This document shows, one piece after another, positions 18,535 through 27,584 of a DNA stretch of 64,000 bases. Position numbers and translations under genes: made by a program. The DNA comes from TK10-74A sp965217625 (GTDB taxonomy: Bacteria; Chloroflexota; Dehalococcoidia; Bin125). How positions within the stretch are numbered: the stretch's first letter is position 1; every line of letters starts with the position of its first letter. The stretch lies in NCBI GenBank assembly GCA_965217625.1, contig OZ244557.1, forward strand, positions 1,178,001 through 1,242,000. The letters are read 5' to 3'. The notes beneath the pieces were generated by a model, which worked only from the letters and a program-made list of their open reading frames with translations, made no database searches and was not told the origin of the DNA.

Positions 18535-20292
18535 ATGCTGCCAGTGGCGACACGGATGAGCGGCCTCTTCGGCCGCACGCTGCGAGAGGCGCCGGCCGAG
18601 GCCGAAACCGCCAACCACCAATTGCTGCTGCGCGCGGGCCTGGCCGTGCAGCTGGCGGCGGGGGTGTACTCGTACATGCCGCTGGGCTGGCGGGCCCTGC
18701 GCAAGATCGAGGACATCATCCGCGACGAGATGGACGCGGCCGGCGCGCAGGAACTCTTGATGCCGGCCATCCAGCCGCTGGAACTGTGGCAGGAATCGGG
18801 CCGGCTGGAGGCGTTCGGCGAGACCATCTTCCGCTTCGCCGACCGGCGCGGGCGCGAACAGGTGCTGGCCCCCACGCACGAGGAGTCGGTCACCGACCTG
18901 TTTCGCAAGACGGTGCAGTCGTACCGCGACCTGCCGCAGCGCGTGTACCAGATCCAGAACAAGTTCCGCGACGAGGCGCGCCCGCGCGGCGGACTGATCC
19001 GCGTGCGGCAGTTCCTGATGAAGGACGCCTACAGCTTCGACGCCGACGAGGCGGCGTTCCAGGCCTCCTACGAGGCGATGGACCGGGCCTACGTGAACGT
19101 CTGGCGGCGCGTGGGCGTGCCGGCGACGCGCGTGCAGGCGGACTCGGGCGCGATCGGCGGCAAGTCGTCGCACGAGTTCATCTTCCTCACCGAGATCGGC
19201 GAGGACACCGTCGCGATCTGCCGGACGTGCGGTTACGCCGCCAACCAAGAGCGCGCCGAGTTCGACCGCGGCACCCCGGACGGCGATGCGGACGGCGATG
19301 CGCCCGCCGCCCTGGAACCCGTCGAGACGCCGGGCGTGACCACCATCGAGGCGCTGACGCGGTTCCTGGGCGTGCCCGCCACGCGCACGGCCAAGGCCGG
19401 CATGTTCCTGGCCGACGACCGGCCGGTCTTCGCCGTCATCCGGGGCGACCTCGACTTCAACGAACTCAAGCTCGCCAACAGCGTTGGCGCGCGCGACATC
19501 CGCCCCATGACCGACGAGGAGATCGCCGCCGAGGGCTGGGTGGCGGGCTACGCCTCCCCGGTCGGGCTGGGAGACGCGCTCGCCAACGCGACGGTCGTCG
19601 CCGACAGCTCCATTCCGGGCGCGCCCAATTTGGCCGCCGGCGGCAATCGCGTTGGCCTGCACCTGCGCAATGTGAACTATGGGCGCGACTGGCAGGCCAC
19701 CGTGGTCGCCGATGTGGGGCTCGCCCGCGCGGGCGATCCCTGCCCCAGCGGCTGCGGCGGCGGGCTCGAGCTGGCGCGGGGCATCGAACTAGGGCACATC
19801 TTCCGGCTGGGCACGGTGTTCTCGGAGCCCATGGGCGCGCAGTTCAGCGGCGCGGACGGCGAGCAGCACCTGCCGATCATGGGCAGCTACGGGATCGGCG
19901 TGGAGCGGCTGCTGGCGGCGGTGATCGAGCAGAACCACGACGAGCACGGCATCGTCTGGCCGCCCGCCGTCGCGCCCTACGACATCCATCTCGTGGCCAT
20001 CGGCTTCAACCGGCCCGAGGTCGCGGCGGCCGTCGCGGAGACCGAGGCGGCGCTCGAGGCGGCCGGGCTCAGCGTCCTCAGCGACGACCGCGACGAGCGC
20101 CCCGGCGTGAAGTTCACCGACGCCGACCTGCTGGGCATGCCGGTACGCCTGACGGTCAGCCCGCGCAACCTGAAGCAGGGCGTCGTGGAGGTGAAGGCGC
20201 GCCGCGCCGCGGAGGCCGAGACCACGCCCGCGGCGGCGCTGGTCGATCACGTGCGGGCGCTGCTGGCGGCCGCGTCGACGGACGCCGGGTGA
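18535..20292 (+). CDS. proS: Prolyl-tRNA synthetase (bacterial type)
   Basis: The 585-residue class II aminoacyl-tRNA synthetase shows motif 1 (GVYSYMPLGWRALRKIEDII), motif 2 (FRDEARPRGGLIRVRQFLMKD) and motif 3 (SYGIGVERLL). An insertion between motifs 2 and 3 (about 240-400) corresponds to the YbaK-like editing domain of the long bacterial ProS. The C-terminal anticodon-binding domain contains DDRDERPGVKF. ATG 18535 and ATG 18556 are both possible starts. Confidence 0.95.
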   Translation: MLPVATRMSGLFGRTLREAPAEAETANHQLLLRAGLAVQLAAGVYSYMPLGWRALRKIEDIIRDEMDAAGAQELLMPAIQPLELWQESGRLEAFGETIFRFADRRGREQVLAPTHEESVTDLFRKTVQSYRDLPQRVYQIQNKFRDEARPRGGLIRVRQFLMKDAYSFDADEAAFQASYEAMDRAYVNVWRRVGVPATRVQADSGAIGGKSSHEFIFLTEIGEDTVAICRTCGYAANQERAEFDRGTPDGDADGDAPAALEPVETPGVTTIEALTRFLGVPATRTAKAGMFLADDRPVFAVIRGDLDFNELKLANSVGARDIRPMTDEEIAAEGWVAGYASPVGLGDALANATVVADSSIPGAPNLAAGGNRVGLHLRNVNYGRDWQATVVADVGLARAGDPCPSGCGGGLELARGIELGHIFRLGTVFSEPMGAQFSGADGEQHLPIMGSYGIGVERLLAAVIEQNHDEHGIVWPPAVAPYDIHLVAIGFNRPEVAAAVAETEAALEAAGLSVLSDDRDERPGVKFTDADLLGMPVRLTVSPRNLKQGVVEVKARRAAEAETTPAAALVDHVRALLAAASTDAG

Positions 20293-20475
20293 GACGTGGG
20301 TCACTGGGGCGCGCCCCACGCTTGGCCCCGCTTGCTATACTCCCGACAACACGGATGCGGTAACGCTGAAGGTGGGCATGTGCCCACCTTCTTTCGCAAG
20401 AAGCGCCATCGCAGCCTCGACCGGCCCCGGGCACAATGACGGCGCCGGCGATGGCACGGCGCCGGGACAGGGCCC
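20293..20475 (+). promoter_or_regulatory. nusA leader: extended -10 promoter and overlapping hairpins
   Basis: TATACT at 20336-20341 is preceded by TGC, an extended -10 element; no convincing -35 is present. Downstream, a perfect inverted repeat has 10-bp arms (20369-20378 and 20381-20390). Its right arm overlaps the left arm of a second hairpin (20388-20393 with 20398-20403). The two structures cannot form fully together, an attenuator-like geometry. No gene is present. Confidence 0.5.
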
Positions 20476-21939
20476 ATGAAGACCGACTTCCTGCTCGCGA
20501 TCACCCAGCTCACCGCCGAGAAGAACCTCGGCGTCGACGTCGTCTTTGAGGCGGTGGAGTCCGCGCTGGCCGCCGCCTACAAGCGCGAGCACGACCTGAT
20601 CGGCGAGGTGCACGTCAAGATCGACCGCATCGACGGCGACATGCAGGTCTGGTCGGAGCGCGCGATCGTGGAGATCGAAGAGGACATCGCCGACGAGGAC
20701 GAGCAGATCGACCTGGAAGCGGCGCAGAAGCTGAACCCGGCGGCCACGCTGGGCGCGACGCTGGTCCTGCACCACCAAGTCAGCGAAACGGCGGGGCGCA
20801 TCGCCGCGCAGACCGCGAAGCAGGTGGTGCTGCAACGCCTGCGCGAAGCCGAGCGGGAGGCCGTCTTCGACGAGTTCTCCGGCCAGGAGGGCGAGGTCGT
20901 CTCCGGCGTCATCCAGCGCGTCGAATCGCGCCAGGTGATCCTGGACCTGGGCCGGGCCGAGGCGGTGCTGCCGGCGTCGGAGCAGGTGCGCATGGAGCAC
21001 TACCGCTCCGGCCAGCGCCTGCGGGTCTACGTCGTGGAAGTGATGAAGGCCAACAAGGGCCCGCAGGTCGTGGTCTCCCGCACACACAAGGAACTCATCC
21101 GGCGCCTGTTCGAGCTGGAAGTCCCCGAGGTCTTCAAGGGGATGGTGGAGATCAAGGGCATCGCCCGCGAGCCGGGGCATCGCACGAAGATCGCGGTGCA
21201 CAGCCGCCAAGAGGGGCTCGACCCCGTGGGCGCCTGCGTGGGCATGCGCGGCGTGCGCATCCAGAACATCGTCAACGAGCTGCAGGGCGAGCGCCTCGAC
21301 GTCATCCAGTGGGACCCGGACCCGCGCAAGTTCGTCGCGCACGCGCTCAGCCCCGCGCAGGTCACCGCCACCCGCATTGACCCCGCGACCAACACGGCGG
21401 AGATCGCCGTGCCCGATCAGCAGCTCTCGCTGGCGATCGGCAAGGAAGGGCAGAACGCCCGCTTGGCGGCGCGCCTGACCCGCTACCGCATCGACATCAA
21501 GGCCCAGTCGCTGGCCGAGCAAGTGTTCGCCGATGACGGCGTGGGGCCCTACGCCCCGCAGCCGGAGCTTGCGCCCGTGCCCACGCCGGCCGCGGCGGTG
21601 GCGGCCCCCGGCGCGGCCGAACCCGTCGCCGACGGCGAGTCGGAGCCGCTGGCGGCCGCGCTGGCGGAGCCCGTCACGGACTCGCGCAAGGCGCGCCCCG
21701 ACGCCGCGAAGCCGGAGATCGCCGAGGAGCCCGAGCCGGAGCCGGCCTTCGCCGCCGCGGTGGAGGTCGCGCCCGCGCCGGCCGAGCCCGGCAAGATTCG
21801 CTTCGCCGAGGACGTGCTGCGCCGCCGGCCCGACACGGAAGAAAAGAGCAAGCAGAAGAAGCGCCGCCGGCCGCGCTACGTCGAAACCGACGAGGGTCTC
21901 GAAGAGGACCCCTACGCGGACTACCAGGACGACTTCTAG
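20476..21939 (+). CDS. nusA: Transcription termination/antitermination factor NusA
   Basis: The 487-residue protein binds RNA polymerase and nascent RNA. Domain order is the N-terminal RNAP-binding domain (1-120, with ALAAAYKRE), S1 (about 135-200, GEVVSGVIQRVE), then KH1 and KH2 (EVPEVFKGMVEIKGIAREPG, VGACVGMRGVRIQNI, LAIGKEGQNARLAA). From about 360 an Ala/Pro/Glu-rich disordered tail ends in an acidic EEDPYADYQDDF. It heads the nusA-ylxR-infB-rbfA-truB cluster. Confidence 0.96.
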   Translation: MKTDFLLAITQLTAEKNLGVDVVFEAVESALAAAYKREHDLIGEVHVKIDRIDGDMQVWSERAIVEIEEDIADEDEQIDLEAAQKLNPAATLGATLVLHHQVSETAGRIAAQTAKQVVLQRLREAEREAVFDEFSGQEGEVVSGVIQRVESRQVILDLGRAEAVLPASEQVRMEHYRSGQRLRVYVVEVMKANKGPQVVVSRTHKELIRRLFELEVPEVFKGMVEIKGIAREPGHRTKIAVHSRQEGLDPVGACVGMRGVRIQNIVNELQGERLDVIQWDPDPRKFVAHALSPAQVTATRIDPATNTAEIAVPDQQLSLAIGKEGQNARLAARLTRYRIDIKAQSLAEQVFADDGVGPYAPQPELAPVPTPAAAVAAPGAAEPVADGESEPLAAALAEPVTDSRKARPDAAKPEIAEEPEPEPAFAAAVEVAPAPAEPGKIRFAEDVLRRRPDTEEKSKQKKRRRPRYVETDEGLEEDPYADYQDDF

Positions 21940-22026
21940 CCCGCTTCCGATCCACCGCGCCGCGGCGCCGGCCCGCGAGGGACGGGGGCTGCCGGGCGGC
22001 GGGCGAGGCTCGCAGATCAGGAACGC

Positions 22027-22356
22027 ATGCCACAACGACCCCGCCGCCAGCCGCAACGCAGTTGCGTCGCCTGCCGGCGCACGCGACCCAAGACCGACCT
22101 CGTCCGGCTGGTGCTCGACGACGAGGGCAACCTGCAGATCGACGCGCGGGCGCGGGCGCCGGGCCGCGGCGCCTACCTCTGCCCGGACCCCGCCTGCTGG
22201 CGCCGTGCCGCCGACGGCCGCATGCTCGGCCTGGCGCTGCGACGCAAACTGCCCGCGGAGGCCCGGGCGCTGCTCGACGCCGGGCCGCCCCCAGCCCGGA
22301 ACAGCGGGGCGGACGCGGGCGCGCGCTACGCTAACGCTGGAGAGATGACTTCATGA
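22027..22356 (+). CDS. ylxR: YlxR-family RNA-binding protein
   Basis: The 109-residue basic protein has the YlxR pattern: RSCVACRRTRPKTDLVRLV near the N-terminus and GRGAYLCPDPACW in the middle. Such proteins (RnpM in recent work) are encoded between nusA and infB, as here. The last 4 nt overlap the infB start. The final 25 residues are a non-conserved Ala/Gly-rich extension. Confidence 0.92.
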   Translation: MPQRPRRQPQRSCVACRRTRPKTDLVRLVLDDEGNLQIDARARAPGRGAYLCPDPACWRRAADGRMLGLALRRKLPAEARALLDAGPPPARNSGADAGARYANAGEMTS

Positions 22357-24179
22357 CGACCGATACCGCCCGAGAGGTGGAGATCCCCCGCACCCTGACG
22401 GTGAAGGAACTCGCGGCCCTGCTCGATCGCTCGCCGATCGGCGTGATCAAGGCCCTGATGACCAACGGCGTCATGGCGGAGGTCACCAAGACGATCGACT
22501 ACGACACGGCGGCCATCGTCGCGGTGGAGATGGGCTTCGACCCCGTCGAGGGGCTGGCCGACGTCGTCGAGGAGCCGGCGCCGGCGGCGCAGCAGGACCT
22601 CTTCACGGAGGAGCCGGACGCCGAGGACACGCTGACCGCGCGCGCGCCGATCGTGGCGGTGCTGGGGCACGTGGACCACGGCAAGACGACGCTGCTCGAC
22701 GCCATCCGCCGGAGCAGCGTGACCGCGGACGAGGCGGGGGGCATTACGCAGCACATCGGCGCCTACGAAGCGATGCCCCGCGGGAAGCCGATCACCTTCC
22801 TCGACACGCCGGGGCACGAGGCGTTCACCGCCATGCGCGCGCGGGGGGCGCAGGCGACCGACATCGCCATCCTGGTCGTCGCCGCGAACGACGGCGTCAT
22901 GCCCCAGACCAAGGAAGCCATCGACCACATCCGCGCGGCCGGCGTGCCGCTGATCGTGGCGCTGAACAAGATCGACGTCGACAACATCAACCTGGACCGC
23001 GTCAAGGCGCAACTCTCCGACGCCCAGGTGCTGATCGAGGAGTACGGCGGCGACATCCCGCTGGTGCCGGTCTCGGCCACGACCAAGCAGGGTCTCGATG
23101 ACCTGCTGGAGACCGTCCTGCTCGTGGCGGAGGTGCAGGACAACAAGGCCAACGGGCGGCGCCCTGCGGCGGGCATCGTGCTCGAGGCGGCGCTGGACCG
23201 GCGGCAGGGGTCGCGCACGACGCTGCTGGTGCAGCGCGGCACGCTGCGGCAGGGCGACTCGCTGCTCGTCGGCGCCACCTGGGGGCGCGTCAAGGCGATG
23301 TTCGACTTCACCGGCGCGCGCGTCCAGATCGCCGGGCCCTCGACGCCCGTGTCGATCCTGGGCGTGCAGGATCTCGCCGCGGCGGGCGACCGCTTCCGCG
23401 TGCTCAAGAACGACAAGGCGGCCAAGCGCCTCTACGAGCAGGCCAAGCGGGCGCGGGAGGCCGTGGAGGCCCAGCGCCAGCACGCGGCCAGCCTCGACGC
23501 GCTGTTCGGTGAGATCAGTAAGGGCGAGGTCAAGGAGCTCAACCTCGTGCTCAAGACCGATGTCGATGGCAGCGTGGAGCCGCTCCGCCAGAGCCTGGAG
23601 CGCCTGACCAACGAAGAAGTGCACGTGAAGGTGATCCACGCCGCGCCGGGCGCGATCACCGAATCCGACGTCAACCTGGCGGCCGCGGCGAAGGGCATCG
23701 TGCTGGGCTTCCAGGTGGGCACCGAGCCGGGGGCGCGCAAGCTGGCGGCCTCCGAGCGGATCGAGATCCGTCGCTACGAGATCATCTACCAGCTCATCGA
23801 ACAGGTGGAGGCCGCGGTCGGCGGCATGCTCGAACCGGTCGACGTGGACGTGGTCGATGCCCACGCCGAGGTGCTGCAGGTCTTCCCCATCCGCCGCATC
23901 GGCAACATCGCCGGGGCGCGCTGCGACGACGGCAGTATTCGCCCCGACCTGGCGGTGCGCGTGTTCCGCGCCGGCAAGGATGTGACGAGCGGCAAGATCC
24001 GCAGCCTGCGCCGCTTCCAGGCCGAGGCGCGCGAGGTGCTCGCGGGGCAGGAGTTTGGCGTCGCGGTGGAGGGCTTCGAGGCCTTCGAAATCGGCGACAA
24101 ACTGGAGTTCTACCACACAGAGCGGCAGAGCCGGGTGATCCGCGGGGGTCGCGTGGAGCCCGCCGGCCGGGCATCGTAG
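22353..24179 (+). CDS. infB: Translation initiation factor IF-2 (compact form)
   Basis: The 608-residue GTPase brings initiator tRNA to the ribosome. The N-terminal IF2_N-like domain covers about 10-70. A very short acidic linker leads to the G domain with GHVDHGKT (105-112), DTPGHEAF and NKID. The beta-barrel and C-terminal domains II-IV follow. The N-terminal region is much shorter than in E. coli (890 residues). It is coupled to ylxR by a 4-nt overlap. Confidence 0.97.
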   Translation: MTTDTAREVEIPRTLTVKELAALLDRSPIGVIKALMTNGVMAEVTKTIDYDTAAIVAVEMGFDPVEGLADVVEEPAPAAQQDLFTEEPDAEDTLTARAPIVAVLGHVDHGKTTLLDAIRRSSVTADEAGGITQHIGAYEAMPRGKPITFLDTPGHEAFTAMRARGAQATDIAILVVAANDGVMPQTKEAIDHIRAAGVPLIVALNKIDVDNINLDRVKAQLSDAQVLIEEYGGDIPLVPVSATTKQGLDDLLETVLLVAEVQDNKANGRRPAAGIVLEAALDRRQGSRTTLLVQRGTLRQGDSLLVGATWGRVKAMFDFTGARVQIAGPSTPVSILGVQDLAAAGDRFRVLKNDKAAKRLYEQAKRAREAVEAQRQHAASLDALFGEISKGEVKELNLVLKTDVDGSVEPLRQSLERLTNEEVHVKVIHAAPGAITESDVNLAAAAKGIVLGFQVGTEPGARKLAASERIEIRRYEIIYQLIEQVEAAVGGMLEPVDVDVVDAHAEVLQVFPIRRIGNIAGARCDDGSIRPDLAVRVFRAGKDVTSGKIRSLRRFQAEAREVLAGQEFGVAVEGFEAFEIGDKLEFYHTERQSRVIRGGRVEPAGRAS

Positions 24180-24227
24180 ACGGCGTCCCCGGCCCATGCC
24201 GGGCGGGGACGCGGGAGCACAGGCAGC

Positions 24228-24716
24228 ATGGCTCGACGGCAGGAACGCGTGAACGATCTCCTGCGGGAGGTCGTCGCCGAGATCATCGCCCGGGAACTCA
24301 AGGACCCGCGCCTGCAGGCGGATCTGATCTCGGTGACCGAGGTCACCACCTCCCCCGACTTGCAGCACGCCCGCGTGCTGGTCTCGGTGCTGGGCAGCGA
24401 GTCCCAGCGCGACGCCGTCGTCACGGCGCTCAATCACTCGCGCAACTTCGTGCAGCGCCAGCTGCGCCCGCACCTGAGCATGAAATCCATCCCCCAGCTC
24501 CAGTTCCAGCGCGACGACCGGATCGAGGAAGATCGCCGCATCCTCGACCTGCTCGATCGCATCCGCCGCGACGGGATGCCGGGCCGGGCGCCCGACCCCG
24601 CGACCACAGCGCCGGCCGACGCTGGTCCGGCCGACACGGGCCCAGACGACACGGGCCCGACCGACACGGATCCCAAAGACACCGCCCCGGCCGGCGACGG
24701 GCAGGCGGAGGCGTGA
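24228..24716 (+). CDS. rbfA: Ribosome-binding factor A with repetitive acidic tail
   Basis: The first about 115 residues are a standard RbfA KH fold (RVNDLLREVVAEII, KDPRL, VTTSPDLQHARVLVSV, PQLQFQRDD) involved in 30S maturation. Residues 118-162 are an added low-complexity tail built from repeats of the type PADxGPxDTG, absent from typical RbfA. The ATG at 24228 lies 48 bp after infB. The end overlaps the truB start by 4 nt. Confidence 0.94.
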   Translation: MARRQERVNDLLREVVAEIIARELKDPRLQADLISVTEVTTSPDLQHARVLVSVLGSESQRDAVVTALNHSRNFVQRQLRPHLSMKSIPQLQFQRDDRIEEDRRILDLLDRIRRDGMPGRAPDPATTAPADAGPADTGPDDTGPTDTDPKDTAPAGDGQAEA

Positions 24717-25663
24717 GCGATCCGGAATCGCTCGCGCCGACGCCCCCGAATGCAGCACCGGCGACGGGGCTGTTCCTGGTCGATAAGCCCACCGGCCCCA
24801 CCTCCCACGACGTCGTGCAGCGACTGCGGCGCTGGACCGGCATCCGGCGCGTGGGGCACGGCGGCACCCTGGACCCCATGGCTACCGGACTGCTGCCGAT
24901 CTTCGTCGGCCGGGGCACGCGGCTGATCGAGTACCTGGGGGAACATCGCAAGCACTACCGCGCGACGATCCGCCTGGGCGTGCGCACCGACACCGACGAC
25001 GCCGAGGGCGCGGTGGTCGCGGAGGCGCCCGTCCCGCCGCTCTCGGCGGAGCAGATCGACCAGGCACTGGCCGCCTTTCGCGGCGCCGTGTCGCAGGTTC
25101 CGCCCGCCTTCAGCGCGGTCAAGGTGGGGGGCGTCACGGCGCATCGGGCGGCGCGGCGCGGCGAGCCGGTCGAGATGGCGGCGCGGGAGGTCACGGTTCA
25201 CACGCTCACGGTCGAGGATTGGCAGTCGCCCCTGCTGCGGGTGGCGATGACCGTGAGCACCGGCACCTACGTCCGCGCGATCGCCCGCGACCTCGGGGAG
25301 CAGCTGGGCTGCGGCGGCCACGTGATCGAGATGCGCCGCACCGGCATCGGTCCGGTCGATGTCGAGCAGGCGCACAGCCCCGACGAGATCGAGGCCGCCT
25401 TCGCCGCCGGCAACGGCTGGGATCTGGCCGCGCCGCTGGTGCGCTTCTTCGAGCACTGGCCGCGGGTGATCCCCAGCGCGGCGCAGCGCGGCAAGCTACT
25501 GAACGGACAGGCCGTGCCCCTGCCGGTGGTCGGGACGGCGGCCGGGCGGGCGACGCATGCGCTGGCCGTCGACCGGCTGGGCGCGCCGATCGCGGTGCTC
25601 GTCCCGGAAGCCGGATGGCCCGAGCGCTGGCGGCCGACGAAGGTCCTGATCGGCCACGGTTAG
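24713..25663 (+). CDS. truB: tRNA pseudouridine-55 synthase TruB
   Basis: The 316-residue enzyme isomerises U55 in the T-loop of tRNAs. It carries VDKPTGPTSHDVV, the catalytic-Asp motif GHGGTLDPMATG, QVPPAFSAVKVGG and a C-terminal PUA-like region (KLLNGQAVPLP). The GTG start overlaps rbfA by 4 nt. No ribF or rpsO follows, so the cluster ends here against the convergent cupin gene. Confidence 0.96.
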   Translation: MSDPESLAPTPPNAAPATGLFLVDKPTGPTSHDVVQRLRRWTGIRRVGHGGTLDPMATGLLPIFVGRGTRLIEYLGEHRKHYRATIRLGVRTDTDDAEGAVVAEAPVPPLSAEQIDQALAAFRGAVSQVPPAFSAVKVGGVTAHRAARRGEPVEMAAREVTVHTLTVEDWQSPLLRVAMTVSTGTYVRAIARDLGEQLGCGGHVIEMRRTGIGPVDVEQAHSPDEIEAAFAAGNGWDLAAPLVRFFEHWPRVIPSAAQRGKLLNGQAVPLPVVGTAAGRATHALAVDRLGAPIAVLVPEAGWPERWRPTKVLIGHG

Positions 25664-25675
25664 CGGCGCCGGCGC

Positions 25676-25984
25676 TCAGCCGGGGGCGGCGGACGCGTCG
25701 CCGGCCGGCAGGGCGAAGAGCACCGCCACGACGTCCTCGGGCGCTTGCAGCGAATACACCGTGTTGGCCGGCAGCAGCACGCCCTCGCCCGGCGCGAGCG
25801 CCGCGTCGTCGTCGCTGACGCCCACCCGCATCACGCCCCGGATCACGATCAGGGCCGCGGCGCCCGTCGTGCGGCGGTTGAGCATGGTGCGGCCGACGTC
25901 GAGCTGGATGCCTTCGGCCTCCAGCCGGCTCTCCAGCGCCTCCGCTCCCCCCAGACTGGCGGCGCGGATGCGATGCAGGGGCAT
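25676..25984 (-). CDS. Small cupin-domain protein
   Basis: The 102-residue product folds, by pattern, as a single cupin barrel (ALIVIRGVMRVGV, LAPGEGVLLPANTVYSL). Of the usual cupin metal ligands few histidines are present, so metal binding is doubtful. It sits 13 bp downstream of acpP at the end of the fatty-acid operon, which suggests cotranscription but gives no specific function. Confidence 0.75.
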   Translation of the reverse strand: MPLHRIRAASLGGAEALESRLEAEGIQLDVGRTMLNRRTTGAAALIVIRGVMRVGVSDDDAALAPGEGVLLPANTVYSLQAPEDVVAVLFALPAGDASAAPG

Positions 25985-25997
25985 GGCTACGGCCCGC

Positions 25998-26261
25998 CTA
26001 AGCGGCGCCGTGGTCTTCCAGGTAGGTGATGATGTCCTGCACCGTCCGCATCTCCGCGGCGGCGTCCTCGGAGATCTCGATCGGGTCGTCGTCGCTGCTG
26101 AACTCTTCCTCGATCGCGATCGTCAGATCGACGACGTCGAGCGAATCGGCGTGCAGGTCGTCCAGCAGATGCGACTCGGCCATCACCTGGTCGGACGGCA
26201 CGCGGAGTTGCTCCGCGACGATCGCCAGGACTCGTTGCTCCATCGTGCTCACGTCGGCCAC
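25998..26261 (-). CDS. acpP: Acyl carrier protein
   Basis: The acidic 87-residue (or shorter) carrier has the phosphopantetheine attachment motif LHADSLDVVDL, where the Ser is modified. Three in-frame starts are close together: GTG 26261, GTG 26252 and ATG 26243. GGAGG spacing favours 26252. It follows the second ketosynthase in a fabG-fabD-fabF-fabF-acpP order. Confidence 0.95.
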   Translation of the reverse strand: MADVSTMEQRVLAIVAEQLRVPSDQVMAESHLLDDLHADSLDVVDLTIAIEEEFSSDDDPIEISEDAAAEMRTVQDIITYLEDHGAA

Positions 26262-26299
26262 CCCTCCGGGCCCGCTGCGCTGTGCGGGCCGCGTCGAGA

Positions 26300-27526
26300 T
26301 TATGAACCGACGCGCCCCAGCGCAACAACCCCATTCTGCCCGCCGAAGCCGAAGCCGTTGACGAGTGCCGCGCGCACCGGCGCGACGCGGCTCTGATTGG
26401 CCACGTAGTCCAGATCGCAGGCCGGGTCGGGGGTGTGCAGATTGATCGTGGGGGGGACCTCGCCGTGGTGGATCGCGAGGGCCGTCGCGGCCACGCCCAG
26501 CGCCCCGGCGGCGCCCATCAGGTGGCCCGTCATGCTCTTCGTCGAGCTCACCAGCAGGCGGGCCGCGTGGGGCCCGAAGACGGAATGAATCGCGCGCGTC
26601 TCAGCTGCGTCGTTGAGCGGCGTGCCGGTGCCGTGGGCGCAGATGTAGTCCACGTCCTGGGGGCGCAGGCCGGCATCGTCGAGGGCGCGCTGCATCGCCT
26701 TGGCGGCGCCGCCGCCGTCGGGCAGGGGCGCGGTGATGTGATGCGCGTCGGCCGTGCGCCCGCCGCCCAGGATCTCCGCGTAGATGCGCGCGCCGCGCGC
26801 CCGCGCGGCCTGCAGGGACTCCACCACGCAGACGACGCCGCCCTCGCCGAACACGAAACCGTCGCGCGCCGCGTCGAAGGGGCGCGAAGCGGCGGCCGGG
26901 TCGTCGTTACGGCGCGAGAGCGCGTGCATGTTGGCGAGCCCGGCGATGCCCAACTCCGAGATGTTGGACTCGGAGCCGCCGACGAAGGCGAGGTCCGCCT
27001 CGCCGTATTCGATGATCTGCTTGGCCTCGATGAAGGCGTAGATCGAGCTGGCGCAGGCGGCCGCCGACGTGATCGCGGGCCCCTGCAGGCCCAGCTCGAT
27101 GGAGACCTGGCAGGAGGCCATGTTGGGGGCCATCATCGGGACGAAGAGCGCGCGCACGCGGCCCGGCCCGCGCCGCTCCAGCGCCTGCGTCTCGGCGGCG
27201 ATGGTGGTGACGCCGCCGCCGCCCGTATTCACGACGCTGGCCACGCGGTCCCGGTCCAGCGCATCCAGGTCCAGCCCGGCATCGGCGCGGGCCAGCTGCG
27301 CGGCGGCGACGGCCAGCTGCGAGAAGCGCGCCATGCGCGTGGCCGCTTTGGCGGCCATGAACTGCTCGGGCTCGAAGTCCGGCACGTCGGCCGCGATCCG
27401 CACCTTCATCCGCGACGCGTCGAAGGCGGTGATCGGGCGCACGCCGGACCGGCCCTCGCGCAGGCTCTGCCAGAGCGCGTCGACCCCGATCCCGATCGGC
27501 GTGACGGGCCCAATGCCGGTGATCAC
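26300..27526 (-). CDS. fabF: Beta-ketoacyl-ACP synthase II (copy 1)
   Basis: The 408-residue condensing enzyme elongates acyl chains. The active-site triad is intact: Cys in SAAACASS, His in CAHGTGTPLND and His in SMTGHLMGAAG. The GTG at 27526 gives an N-terminus MITGIGPVTP that lacks the usual (R)RVV strand; the same frame continues upstream as ARRLVITG without ATG/GTG/TTG, so a rare CTG start is possible. It is the second of two tandem ketosynthases. Confidence 0.94.
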   Translation of the reverse strand: MITGIGPVTPIGIGVDALWQSLREGRSGVRPITAFDASRMKVRIAADVPDFEPEQFMAAKAATRMARFSQLAVAAAQLARADAGLDLDALDRDRVASVVNTGGGGVTTIAAETQALERRGPGRVRALFVPMMAPNMASCQVSIELGLQGPAITSAAACASSIYAFIEAKQIIEYGEADLAFVGGSESNISELGIAGLANMHALSRRNDDPAAASRPFDAARDGFVFGEGGVVCVVESLQAARARGARIYAEILGGGRTADAHHITAPLPDGGGAAKAMQRALDDAGLRPQDVDYICAHGTGTPLNDAAETRAIHSVFGPHAARLLVSSTKSMTGHLMGAAGALGVAATALAIHHGEVPPTINLHTPDPACDLDYVANQSRVAPVRAALVNGFGFGGQNGVVALGRVGS

Positions 27527-27584
27527 GAGCCGGCGGGCGTCGGGATGTTGGGCGTCGGAGTGGGCGGCGGGGGCGGACAGGGCC

